Shown here one piece after another: positions 7,869 to 14,346 of a stretch of 15,336 bases of DNA. Position 1 is the first letter of the stretch, and each line of letters begins with the position of its first letter. The stretch covers positions 1 through 15,336 of the forward strand of contig JAPHTL010000107.1 of NCBI GenBank assembly GCA_026193355.1, written 5' to 3'. The position numbers were made by a program, and so were the translations under genes. This DNA comes from Rhodospirillales bacterium (GTDB taxonomy: Bacteria > Pseudomonadota > Alphaproteobacteria > Rhodospirillales > JAPHTL01). The notes under the pieces were generated by a model that saw only the letters and a list, made by a program, of their open reading frames with translations, searched no databases and was not told where the DNA came from.

Positions 7869-8369
7869 CTACGCGCTGAGGCGCAACCCGGTTTTTTTCA
7901 GTATCCGGGTGCTGAACAATACCTGATGATCGCGGCATCTGTCGCCCAATACCTCGGCGATTTTCGCCACATCTTGTTCGGCGGCCTCCCTGTCGCGCCC
8001 ATGGACCATGGCGAACAGGTTATAGGGCCAATCAGGCATGTGGCGGGGCCGCAGATAGCAATGGCTGACGCAATCCAGCGCACCCACCCGGGCGCCCAGT
8101 TCCCGCGCCGCGGAATCCTCGACATCCCATACCGTCATGCCGTTGAAACGATAGCCAAGCGCGTAGTGATTGGGAACGACGCCGATCCGGCGGATCACGC
8201 CATCGGCTTCCATCCGTTGCAATCGCTTCATGACCTCGGCCGCATCAAGGCCCAGTTCCTCGGCCACGGCATGATAGGGCTGCGCCACCAGAGGCAGCCC
8301 TTTCTGCGTCGCCACGACGATGCGGCGATCGACCTCATCCAGTTTGTCGGTTTCGACGTGTTTGCTCAT
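7869..8369 (-). CDS. nirH: NirH, siroheme decarboxylase subunit (Lrp/AsnC-like)
   Basis: A 166-aa protein with an N-terminal winged-helix of Lrp/AsnC type and a C-terminal RAM-like domain, used not as a regulator but as part of the siroheme decarboxylase complex with NirD, NirL and NirG. The hallmark shared with NirL is present: VPNHYALGYRFNGMTVWDVED and CYLRPRHMPDWPYNLFAMVHGR, the second probably lining the tetrapyrrole site. The ATG at 8369 overlaps the nirG stop as ATGA. Assignment as NirH rather than NirL rests on position (fourth of four) as the two are close paralogues. Confidence 0.9.
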   Translation of the reverse strand: MSKHVETDKLDEVDRRIVVATQKGLPLVAQPYHAVAEELGLDAAEVMKRLQRMEADGVIRRIGVVPNHYALGYRFNGMTVWDVEDSAARELGARVGALDCVSHCYLRPRHMPDWPYNLFAMVHGRDREAAEQDVAKIAEVLGDRCRDHQVLFSTRILKKTGLRLSA

Positions 8370-8857
8370 GCCTCGAACCTCAGGCTCACGAAGAACTCGG
8401 CCTCGCGCGGCATGTTGTAGACGCGATAGCCGGTCTTCGCCTCTATTTCGCCGATCACTTCGCTGATTCGCTCAGGCGTTTCGGTCGCCAGCACGAACCA
8501 CATGTTGAGCGCATGGTCGCGGGCATAGTTGTGGGCAACTTCGGGAAACGAATTGACCGCCTCGACGACCGCATCGAATTCCGCATCGGGAATTTTCATC
8601 GCCGCCAGCGTCAGGCCACCGCCCAGTTTTTCGGCGTGGTACAAGGGGCCGAATCGGGTCAACACCCCGGCGTCGAGCAACCGGCTGGTTCGCTCGATGA
8701 CCTCTTCTTCCGTCATGTCCAGACGGCCGGCGACCTCGGCGAACGGGCGATCACATACGGGAAACCCGCCCTGAAGGCCGTTGATAAGACGCCTGTCCGC
8801 CTCATCAAGGGAAACCTCCTCACGAACAAGGGAAGCAACATCCTCTTTCTTGTTCAA
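8366..8857 (-). CDS. nirG: NirG, siroheme decarboxylase subunit (Lrp/AsnC-like)
   Basis: A 163-aa Lrp/AsnC-fold protein of the siroheme decarboxylase NirDLGH. It belongs to the NirD/NirG branch by the motifs RFGPLYHAEKLGGGLTLAAMK and VAHNYARDHALNMWFVLATE, which differ from the RP.R.PDWPYNLF motif of NirL/NirH. The start is TTG at 8857, supported by a strong GGAGG 7 bases upstream and by a 4-base overlap (TTGA) with the nirL stop. A rare start codon here may tune subunit stoichiometry. Confidence 0.9.
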   Translation of the reverse strand: MNKKEDVASLVREEVSLDEADRRLINGLQGGFPVCDRPFAEVAGRLDMTEEEVIERTSRLLDAGVLTRFGPLYHAEKLGGGLTLAAMKIPDAEFDAVVEAVNSFPEVAHNYARDHALNMWFVLATETPERISEVIGEIEAKTGYRVYNMPREAEFFVSLRFEA

Positions 8858-9366
8858 GACAGGGCCTCCACCGTCAATTCCGCATCCTTTGCATCATATC
8901 GCGCGCCCCGTTGCTTGAAGCGCCTGCCGCTGAACAGCACCTTGCGAGGCACGTCGGTCAGGCCACATTCGCGCGCCAGAACCTCGACCTGCTCCAGCAC
9001 GACATCGCGCTGTCGGCCGTGGATCATGCAGAACAGGTTGTAGGGCCAGTCCGGCAATCGCCGCGGGCGCTGATAGCACAGGGTGACAAAATCGAAGGTG
9101 GCGAAACGATTGCCAATCTCGGCCACCTGCGCGTCGGGTATATCCCATACGACCATCGCGTTGGCCCGATAGCCCAGTTCATGATGGCGAACGACAACAC
9201 CAAAACGGCTAATGACGCCATCGGCGACCATCCTTTGCAGACGCGTCATGATCTCGTCTTCATCCATGCCGATACGCTGGCCGATCTCGGCGTAGGGCCG
9301 CTGAACGAACGGCAGACCGTCGGCGATGGCGGCAACGAGGGAGCGGTCGCGGTCGTCTAGGCCCAT
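8854..9366 (-). CDS. nirL: NirL, siroheme decarboxylase subunit (Lrp/AsnC-like)
   Basis: A 170-aa winged-helix plus RAM-domain protein and a component of siroheme decarboxylase. Family motifs include LPFVQRPYAEIGQRIGM in the N-terminal domain, RFGVVVRHHELGYRANAMVVWDIPD at the domain junction and CYQRPRRLPDWPYNLFCMIHGR in the C-terminal half, nearly identical in pattern to NirH. It starts at an ATG (9366) 2 bases after the nirD stop, and its own stop overlaps nirG. The name is given by position in the canonical D-L-G-H order. Confidence 0.9.
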   Translation of the reverse strand: MGLDDRDRSLVAAIADGLPFVQRPYAEIGQRIGMDEDEIMTRLQRMVADGVISRFGVVVRHHELGYRANAMVVWDIPDAQVAEIGNRFATFDFVTLCYQRPRRLPDWPYNLFCMIHGRQRDVVLEQVEVLARECGLTDVPRKVLFSGRRFKQRGARYDAKDAELTVEALS

Positions 9367-9368
9367 GT

Positions 9369-9821
9369 TCAGTGCCTCAACTCAAAACCAAGGTCGAGGT
9401 GATAGTCTTCGATCATCGGCAGATCCATCACCGCGATACCGGTCCGCGCCTCTATTTCGCCCAGAACCGCCGATACACGCTCGGCGCTCGGCGCCGTCAC
9501 GACGAACCACAGGTTATAGGCGTGTTCGCGTTCGTAATTGTGATTGACCTCGGCAAAGGCGCTTACCGTCTCGGCCACACTCGTCAGCCGATCATCGGGA
9601 ACCGCCATGGCGGCCAGGGTGCTGGCCCCCACCGTGTTGGGCCTGAACACCGCACCGACCCGGCTGATGACGCCTTGCGCATGCAATGTCCGCAGCGTGT
9701 CGATGACAAGAGCCTCGTCCACACCAAGACGCGCCGCAAGTTCCGCGTAGGGCCGTGGCGTCAGGGGGAAGTCGCGCTGGAATTCATCCAGCAGGCGATG
9801 CTTCAGGTCATCCATTCCCAT
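9369..9821 (-). CDS. nirD: NirD, siroheme decarboxylase subunit (Lrp/AsnC-like)
   Basis: A 150-aa Lrp/AsnC-fold protein and the first of four tandem paralogues forming siroheme decarboxylase. The opening LLDEFQRDFPLTPRPYAELA is typical of NirD, and the C-terminal half carries VNHNYEREHAYNLWFVVTAPS, the D/G-branch motif. Here nirD and nirL are separate genes, not the nirDL fusion known in some bacteria. The ATG at 9821 has GGAG only 3 bases away. Met3 (9815) sits at a better 9 bases from it and may be the real start. It is separated from nirF by 18 bases. Confidence 0.9.
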   Translation of the reverse strand: MGMDDLKHRLLDEFQRDFPLTPRPYAELAARLGVDEALVIDTLRTLHAQGVISRVGAVFRPNTVGASTLAAMAVPDDRLTSVAETVSAFAEVNHNYEREHAYNLWFVVTAPSAERVSAVLGEIEARTGIAVMDLPMIEDYHLDLGFELRH

Positions 9822-9839
9822 GTTCTCCGCGAAACCGGC

Positions 9840-11042
9840 CTAGAGGCCGATCTTGTGGGCGCGGCTGGTGAAGAAAATGCCGCTTGGCTTTATCGCCGGG
9901 AATTCGCCGACTTTCTCGTAGGTGATCGTATCGTATATCTGGACCAGATCGCGATCACGCACTGACATCCAGACCTTTTCACCGCGCGGCGTGAACTCCA
10001 TGTGCAGGACGCCCTTGCCGGGCTTCAGCGTCTTGATGATCTTGAGGCTCTGCACATCAATCACCTGAACCGTATCATTGTGCGGCAGGGCGAAGTTGAC
10101 CCAGATCTGGCGACCATCGGGCTGCGCCATGGCGAAAACGGGCTGGCCGTGCACCGGAATCCGCCCCACTTCCTTCCAGTCGCGCCGATCAACCACCAGA
10201 ACCTCGTGATGCCCGATGGCGGGCAGGAAGGCCAGATCACCCGCGATCGCCCATCCTTCGAGGTGCGGCATCTTGTAGACCGGCAATTGCTTTTCACCCC
10301 GGCCATAGCCGCCGAGAATGCGCCGGACGCCCTTGTCCGGGTTCCACAGATCAACCAGACTGAGCCCGTCTTCACCGAACAAACCGGCTATGTAATGCCG
10401 CCCGTCATCCGACATCAGGGCGTCATAGGGTTTGTCGCCGGCGTCCGTGAATTTCTGAACCCGGGGGGACGCGGGGTTGGTCAAGTCGGCGATCCAGATT
10501 TCGTTGGCGTCATAGAGGCTGTAAACGAAGCGCTGGCCCGGCGCATCGACAAGACCGACGGTCTTCGACGCAACGCCGTTCACGCCTGTGGCCGGAAGAT
10601 TGGCGACAAGATCAAGGGTTTGGGAATTGAAAACCTTGACCCCGCCCGGCTTGTAGTTGGAAACGGCGACCAGTTTTCCGTCCTGGGAGATCGCGCCGCC
10701 GATGCTGTTGCCGCCCTGAACGACCCGCTTGACGATCTTCCGGGTCAGGACATCGATCTTGGTCAAACCACCGTCACGGCCAAAGATATAGGCGTAACGC
10801 GCGTCCCGTGAATAAACGGCTGACGCATGGCTGAGGTCCCCCAGACCCTCGATCCGCCCCAATGGTTTCTGTTCCGAATGATCGACCACCAGCACCGAAC
10901 CCGTCGCCCGTTCGACCACGATCCCGAGATCGCCCGTCCCGCGCATCTCCGCGCCCGTTCCGGCGCAGGCCGCCAGCAGAACGCCGGTGGCGGCAAAGGC
11001 GAAAGGGCGAGACAGGGTGGACATCCACTTGAGCATGTTCAT
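9840..11042 (-). CDS. nirF: NirF, heme d1 biosynthesis lipoprotein
   Basis: A 400-aa protein with a d1-type eight-bladed propeller but no cytochrome c domain. It is required for heme d1 formation, probably making dihydro-heme d1 before NirN acts. The N-terminus is a lipoprotein signal: hydrophobic residues 13-25 then LAAC with Cys26, so it is probably anchored on the periplasmic face of a membrane. His72 (DLSHASAVYS) occupies the place of the proximal d1-ligand His of NirS/NirN. The ATG at 11042 overlaps the nirC stop as ATGA. Met3 (11036) is 8 bases from an AAGGGA and is an equally likely start. Product order and length match NirF of other denitrifiers. Confidence 0.95.
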   Translation of the reverse strand: MNMLKWMSTLSRPFAFAATGVLLAACAGTGAEMRGTGDLGIVVERATGSVLVVDHSEQKPLGRIEGLGDLSHASAVYSRDARYAYIFGRDGGLTKIDVLTRKIVKRVVQGGNSIGGAISQDGKLVAVSNYKPGGVKVFNSQTLDLVANLPATGVNGVASKTVGLVDAPGQRFVYSLYDANEIWIADLTNPASPRVQKFTDAGDKPYDALMSDDGRHYIAGLFGEDGLSLVDLWNPDKGVRRILGGYGRGEKQLPVYKMPHLEGWAIAGDLAFLPAIGHHEVLVVDRRDWKEVGRIPVHGQPVFAMAQPDGRQIWVNFALPHNDTVQVIDVQSLKIIKTLKPGKGVLHMEFTPRGEKVWMSVRDRDLVQIYDTITYEKVGEFPAIKPSGIFFTSRAHKIGL

Positions 11043-11386
11043 CTTCCCTTACGAATGAGTTGGACAAGCCAGACCGCATCATCACGGCTCAACAGCATCT
11101 TCCAGGGTGGCATCGGTGTGCCCGGCACCCCCTCCAGAATTATATGTATCAGGGTTTCGTCGTCACGGTCCGCCATGATCTCGGGCAATAACGGGGAGCC
11201 AAGCCCGCCCTTCATCGAAAGACCGTGGCAGGAACCGCAGTCCTGCTCGAACATATAGGCCAGTTCCGCGCGGCGCTCATCGCCAATATCCGCAGCAAAT
11301 GCCGAGGAAACAATGACAAGGGAGAGAAAAGCGGCGGTCGCGATAGCGTATGTTCGAGCGATCAGGGGCTTGTCAGCCGTGGGCAC
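11039..11386 (-). CDS. nirC: NirC, small periplasmic cytochrome c
   Basis: A 115-aa monoheme cytochrome c. A Sec signal peptide (about 12-31, ending AFA before ADIGD) precedes CGSCH at 50-54. The distal ligand is probably Met92 in GTPMPPW. In nir operons NirC serves as an electron donor/acceptor for NirS or in heme d1 maturation (for example with NirF/NirN). The reading frame is open back to 11497, but the GTG at 11386 has a strong GGAGG 8 bases upstream and gives a normal signal peptide, so that start was chosen. It overlaps the end of nirE by 14 bases and overlaps the nirF start by 4. Confidence 0.92.
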   Translation of the reverse strand: MPTADKPLIARTYAIATAAFLSLVIVSSAFAADIGDERRAELAYMFEQDCGSCHGLSMKGGLGSPLLPEIMADRDDETLIHIILEGVPGTPMPPWKMLLSRDDAVWLVQLIRKGR

Positions 11387-12167
11387 TGAGTTCGCCTCCG
11401 CTGAGGTCGCCTTCGTCCTCGACCGCCTGCAATCCCAGAACGTCGGCAAGGGAAACCACCCGACCAATGATGAAAAGTGTCGGCGGCTCGAATCCATCCG
11501 CCACGACCTGCGCCGGAAGTTCCGAGAGCGTCGTGATCAGGCGACGTTCGGCGCCGGTGGTGCCGTTCTGCACCGCGGCGGCGGGGGTGCTTGCCGGAAG
11601 GCCGGCCTTCATCAGGTTTTCGGCGATTTCACCGATTGTCCCGAGCCCCATATATATAACAAGCGTCGTATCGGGATCGGCCAGAGAGGACCAGTTCAGC
11701 TTCAATTCCCCATTGTCCCGGCAATGGCCGGTCACCAGACGCACGCCCGTCGCCAGGCCGCGGTGCGTCAGAGGAATGCCCATGGCCGCCCCGCAGCCCG
11801 AAGCCGCGCTGACGCCGGGGATCACTTCAAAGGGGATGCCGTTTTCGGCCAGCACAAGGGCTTCCTCGCCGCCACGGCCGAAAACAAACGGATCGCCGCC
11901 CTTCAGGCGCACGATACGGCGGCCCGAACGGGCCAGCTTGACCAGCATCTCGTTGATTTCGTCCTGCGAGAAATAGTGCTGACCAGGCGCCTTGCCCGCG
12001 TAGATGCAACTGGCGCCTTTGGGAATGATCTTGAGAATATCGGGAGATATGAGGCGGTCGAGCACAACCACCTCGGCTTCCTGGATCAACCTGACCGCAC
12101 GAACGGTAAGCAGATCCGGGTCGCCCGGCCCGGCCCCCACGAGAAAGACGTTCACACCCTCGCTCAA
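11373..12167 (-). CDS. nirE: NirE, uroporphyrinogen-III C-methyltransferase (SUMT)
   Basis: A protein of about 264 aa that uses two S-adenosylmethionine to convert uroporphyrinogen III to precorrin-2, the entry step to siroheme and heme d1. Typical SUMT motifs are seen: VFLVGAGPGDPDLLTVRA at the N-terminus, VVLDRLIS, GGDPFVFGRGGEEA, and the loop IPGVSAASGCGAAMGIPLTHRG. There is no CysG-type NAD-dependent dehydrogenase/ferrochelatase domain, so siroheme completion must be supplied elsewhere in the genome. TTG at 12167 has GGAGG 5 bases upstream and was chosen over TTG 12179 (no Shine-Dalgarno) and GTG 12155. It is first in the nir biosynthesis operon, with an FNR-type box about 150 bases upstream. 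Its placement and linkage justify nirE rather than cobA. Confidence 0.94.
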   Translation of the reverse strand: MSEGVNVFLVGAGPGDPDLLTVRAVRLIQEAEVVVLDRLISPDILKIIPKGASCIYAGKAPGQHYFSQDEINEMLVKLARSGRRIVRLKGGDPFVFGRGGEEALVLAENGIPFEVIPGVSAASGCGAAMGIPLTHRGLATGVRLVTGHCRDNGELKLNWSSLADPDTTLVIYMGLGTIGEIAENLMKAGLPASTPAAAVQNGTTGAERRLITTLSELPAQVVADGFEPPTLFIIGRVVSLADVLGLQAVEDEGDLSGGELSAHG

Positions 12168-12319
12168 CGGTCCCTCCAAGGACTTGCGTTTCTAAGGGAA
12201 TATCGCTCTTCCAGGCGTCAAAGCCGGTAAAAAAACCAACGTATCTGCCGCCGGAAGCATCAGGCCCCTCCGCCCTAACAACCGGAATTCTGACCTATCA
12301 TGGTGAAGTAACAGGCGAA

Positions 12320-12333
12320 TTGATGTTCGTCAA
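12320..12333. promoter_or_regulatory. FNR/NNR/DNR-type box for the nirE operon
   Basis: TTGAT-gttc-GTCAA is a near-perfect FNR-family site. On the - strand a -10-like GATAGG (12294-12299) is centred 30 bases from the box centre, the geometry of a class II (-41.5) activated promoter. This predicts a start near 12285 and a leader of roughly 118 bases to nirE. The + direction has no comparably placed -10. Confidence 0.75.
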
Positions 12334-12398
12334 TGACCACCCGCCCCATATATCACAAAGAGTTGAACGTCCGGATTGGTGTAGAACATGGTGCATTG

Positions 12399-12412
12399 TT
12401 GACGAAAGTTAA
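12399..12412. promoter_or_regulatory. FNR/NNR/DNR-type box, probably for nirS
   Basis: TTGAC-gaaa-GTTAA has one perfect TTGA half and one half-site with a single mismatch (TTAA for TCAA). On the + strand GATATG (12433-12438) is centred 30 bases downstream, so transcription would start near 12447 and give a nirS leader of about 160 bases. A weaker box at 12519-12532 (two mismatches) is closer to nirS but lacks a well-placed -10. Confidence 0.55.
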
Positions 12413-12458
12413 GGTGCGCCGCCATGTGGACGGATATGGATTCCGTAGTAACCCTAAG

Positions 12459-12476
12459 CTTGAAGTGGTATTCAAG
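12459..12476. repeat. Inverted repeat CTTGAA-N6-TTCAAG in nirS leader
   Basis: Perfect 6-bp arms with a 6-base spacer. It resembles a relaxed FNR site but the half-site spacing (TTGA-N8-TCAA) is two bases too long. It could be an operator for another dimeric regulator or a leader hairpin, and lies just after the predicted nirS transcription start. Confidence 0.45.
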
Positions 12477-12535
12477 TTCACTGTTCACATGAGCTTGTTT
12501 CCACGATAATTAAAGAGACTGATCTTTAACAATTC

Positions 12536-12551
12536 CATGCCGTCAGGCATG
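12536..12551 (+). repeat. Hairpin CATGCC-GTCA-GGCATG in nirS leader
   Basis: A perfect 6-bp stem with a 4-base loop, 59 bases before the nirS start codon. There is a T-run later (TTTTTT at about 12571-12576), but it is too far from the stem for a standard terminator. It may stabilise the leader RNA or serve as a protein-binding site. Confidence 0.45.
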
Positions 12552-12610
12552 CAAAACGGTAGAGATCGGGGTTTTTTGTTGAGTTACGACCTTAATTGGG
12601 GGCGATCCAC

Positions 12611-14221
12611 ATGAAGAAACTTGTATTAGCCGCTTCCGCCATTGGCCTCGCAGCCGGACTTTCGTTCGGAATGACTGCGGTCGCCAACGCGGCGGAACCG
12701 TCACTGTCCAAAGAGGACTTCGAGGAAGCCAAAACGCTGTACTTCCAGCGTTGCGCCGGCTGCCACGGCGTCCTGCGCAAAGGCGCAACCGGTAAGAGCC
12801 TTCTTCCGGAAGCAACCAAGAAATTGGGCCAGAAGCGCCTTGAAAAGATCATCACCCTCGGCACCGAGGGCGGCATGAACAACTTCGACGACGTGTTCAA
12901 CGCCGAACAGATCAAGAAAATCGCGACCTACATCCAGCTCGAGCCGCCGCAACCGCCGAATCTCGACCTGGCCGAGATGAAGAAGCGCTGGAAAGTGCTG
13001 GTCAAGCCGGAAGATTATCCGACGAAGCCGATGCACAACCGCAACTGGAAGAACTTCTTCGTCGTCATCCTGCGTGACGCCGGCAAGATGGCCATCATCG
13101 ACGGCGACAAGAAGGAAACCTTCGTGAAGGTGAACACCGGCTACGCCGTTCACGTCACCAAGGAATCGTCCGACGGCCGCTTCTGGTTCACCATGGGCCG
13201 CGATGGCAAGATGACCAAGATCGACCTGTGGATGGATCCACCGCAGGTGGTCGCCGAAACCCAGATCGCGTTTGACGCCCGTGACGTCGCCGTCTCCCAC
13301 TACGGTGAGTGGAAAGACAAGTACGTCATCGGTGGTGGCTACTGGCCGCCGCATTTCGTGGTCCTCGACGCCAAGACGATGGAGCCGCTGAAAGTGGTCT
13401 CCACCAGCGGCATCAACGTCGATGGCGAATACGTTCGTGAAGCGCGCGTCGCCGCCATCTACAACACGCCGAAGGCGCCGACCTGGATCGTTGCGGTCAA
13501 GGAACTCGGTCAGCTGTGGCAGGTCGATTATTCCGACCTCGACAACCTGCGTATCGAGTACATCAACTCGCACAAGTTCCTGCATGACGGCTTCTATGAT
13601 CCGACCCTGCAGTACTTCCAGATTGCCGCGAACGCGAGCAATCGCATGGAAGTGATGGACTCCGTCTCACGCAAGTTCGTCGCATCCATCGAGACCGGCA
13701 AGAAGCCGCACCCCGGACCGGGCGCAAACTGGATTGATCCCGAATGCGGCCCCGTGGGCGGCACCGTCCACCTCGGCGAAGGCAAGATCACCGTTTGGGG
13801 CAACGATCCCAAGGGCCACCCCGACAAGGCGTGGAAGATCTGCTACAGCGTTCCGACCGACGGCCCGGGCCTGTTCATCAGGGCGCACCCGAACTCGCCG
13901 TACGTCTTTGCTGACCAGACTCTGCATCCGGAGCCCGCGATCCAGCAGTCAATCAAGGTCCTCGACAAGAAGACCCGCAAGATCGTGAAGACCATCCATG
14001 TGACGAAGGTCGAAAAGGCCGTCGCCACGCACTCCGAGTTCAATGCCGATGGCAGCGAAGTCTGGGTATCGGTCTGGGCCCGCGGCGGCAAGAAGGACTG
14101 GCTCAAGGGTGAAATCGTGGTTTATGACTCCAAGACCCTCGAAGAGAAGGCTCGGATCAAGGACCTCGAAACCCCGACCGGCAAGTTCAACGTGACCATC
14201 CGCTCGCACCACATCACCTGA
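12611..14221 (+). CDS. nirS: NirS, cytochrome cd1 nitrite reductase
   Basis: A 536-aa periplasmic enzyme that reduces nitrite to nitric oxide, the defining step of denitrification. A Sec signal peptide (1 to about 28, ending ANAA) leads into a cytochrome c domain with CAGCH at 48-52 and probable distal Met89 (GGMNNF). The heme d1 propeller runs from about 130 to the end. His181 (GYAVHVT) is the proximal d1 ligand. His325 (FLHDG) and His367 (KPHPGPGAN) are the active-site pair, 42 residues apart exactly like His327/His369 of the Pseudomonas aeruginosa enzyme. Length is normal for the family. The ATG at 12611 is preceded by a G-rich tract (GGGGG) at suitable distance; an in-frame TTG at 12596 is rejected because the Met start gives a textbook signal peptide. 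Lysine is almost always AAG, a codon bias consistent with high expression. It is transcribed away from nirE and followed by a strong hairpin. Confidence 0.99.
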   Translation: MKKLVLAASAIGLAAGLSFGMTAVANAAEPSLSKEDFEEAKTLYFQRCAGCHGVLRKGATGKSLLPEATKKLGQKRLEKIITLGTEGGMNNFDDVFNAEQIKKIATYIQLEPPQPPNLDLAEMKKRWKVLVKPEDYPTKPMHNRNWKNFFVVILRDAGKMAIIDGDKKETFVKVNTGYAVHVTKESSDGRFWFTMGRDGKMTKIDLWMDPPQVVAETQIAFDARDVAVSHYGEWKDKYVIGGGYWPPHFVVLDAKTMEPLKVVSTSGINVDGEYVREARVAAIYNTPKAPTWIVAVKELGQLWQVDYSDLDNLRIEYINSHKFLHDGFYDPTLQYFQIAANASNRMEVMDSVSRKFVASIETGKKPHPGPGANWIDPECGPVGGTVHLGEGKITVWGNDPKGHPDKAWKICYSVPTDGPGLFIRAHPNSPYVFADQTLHPEPAIQQSIKVLDKKTRKIVKTIHVTKVEKAVATHSEFNADGSEVWVSVWARGGKKDWLKGEIVVYDSKTLEEKARIKDLETPTGKFNVTIRSHHIT

Positions 14222-14245
14222 TGTGAATCGACGGTAACGACAAGG

Positions 14246-14277
14246 AAAGGGGCGGGCGCTAAAACGCCCGCCCCTTT
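14246..14277 (+). terminator. Hairpin terminator after nirS
   Basis: A perfect 13-bp, very GC-rich stem (AAAGGGGCGGGCG / CGCCCGCCCCTTT) with loop CTAAAA, starting 25 bases after the nirS stop. Only TTTT closes and follows the stem, so termination may be partial, letting some transcripts continue into the cytochrome gene 70 bases downstream. A stem of this kind can also protect nirS mRNA from 3' decay. Confidence 0.8.
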
Positions 14278-14346
14278 TCACTTGTCGGTCGCCTGGTATG
14301 ACCAATGGCGTGTAATGCGACCAATACCCTCAGGTAGGATCCCACG

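Larger units (their letters stand above)
12180..12610. promoter_or_regulatory. Divergent nirE/nirS control region
   Basis: This 431-base gap holds no credible gene. It contains two FNR-family boxes (12320-12333, 12399-12412), a weaker match CTGAT-cttt-AACAA at 12519-12532, a perfect inverted repeat CTTGAA-N6-TTCAAG (12459-12476), a direct repeat GTTCAC-t-GTTCAC (12476-12488), and a hairpin-forming CATGCC-gtca-GGCATG (12536-12551). The half nearest nirS is clearly richer in A+T than the coding DNA. No riboswitch fold was recognised. Confidence 0.8.

Noticed and set aside
7869..9821. Four Lrp/AsnC-family transcription regulators in tandem
   Set aside because: The D/G and L/H motif pairs and the nir context identify them as siroheme decarboxylase subunits NirD, L, G and H, not regulators.
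11387..11497. N-terminal extension of NirC by 37 residues
   Set aside because: It overlaps nirE coding sequence, has no Shine-Dalgarno, and would bury the signal peptide. GTG at 11386 has GGAGG 8 bases upstream.
12180..12320. Possible cobalamin-type riboswitch ahead of the uroporphyrinogen methyltransferase gene
   Set aside because: No B12-box-like conserved core was recognised on the - strand, and the FNR-type box with nir gene context explains the regulation better.
12596..12610. Upstream TTG start extending NirS by five residues
   Set aside because: The ATG at 12611 gives a standard MKK- signal peptide and the extension adds nothing conserved.
12701..13585. 294-codon - strand frame inside nirS
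   Set aside because: It is a shadow of nirS, rich in Val/Asp/His, with no start signal or domain.
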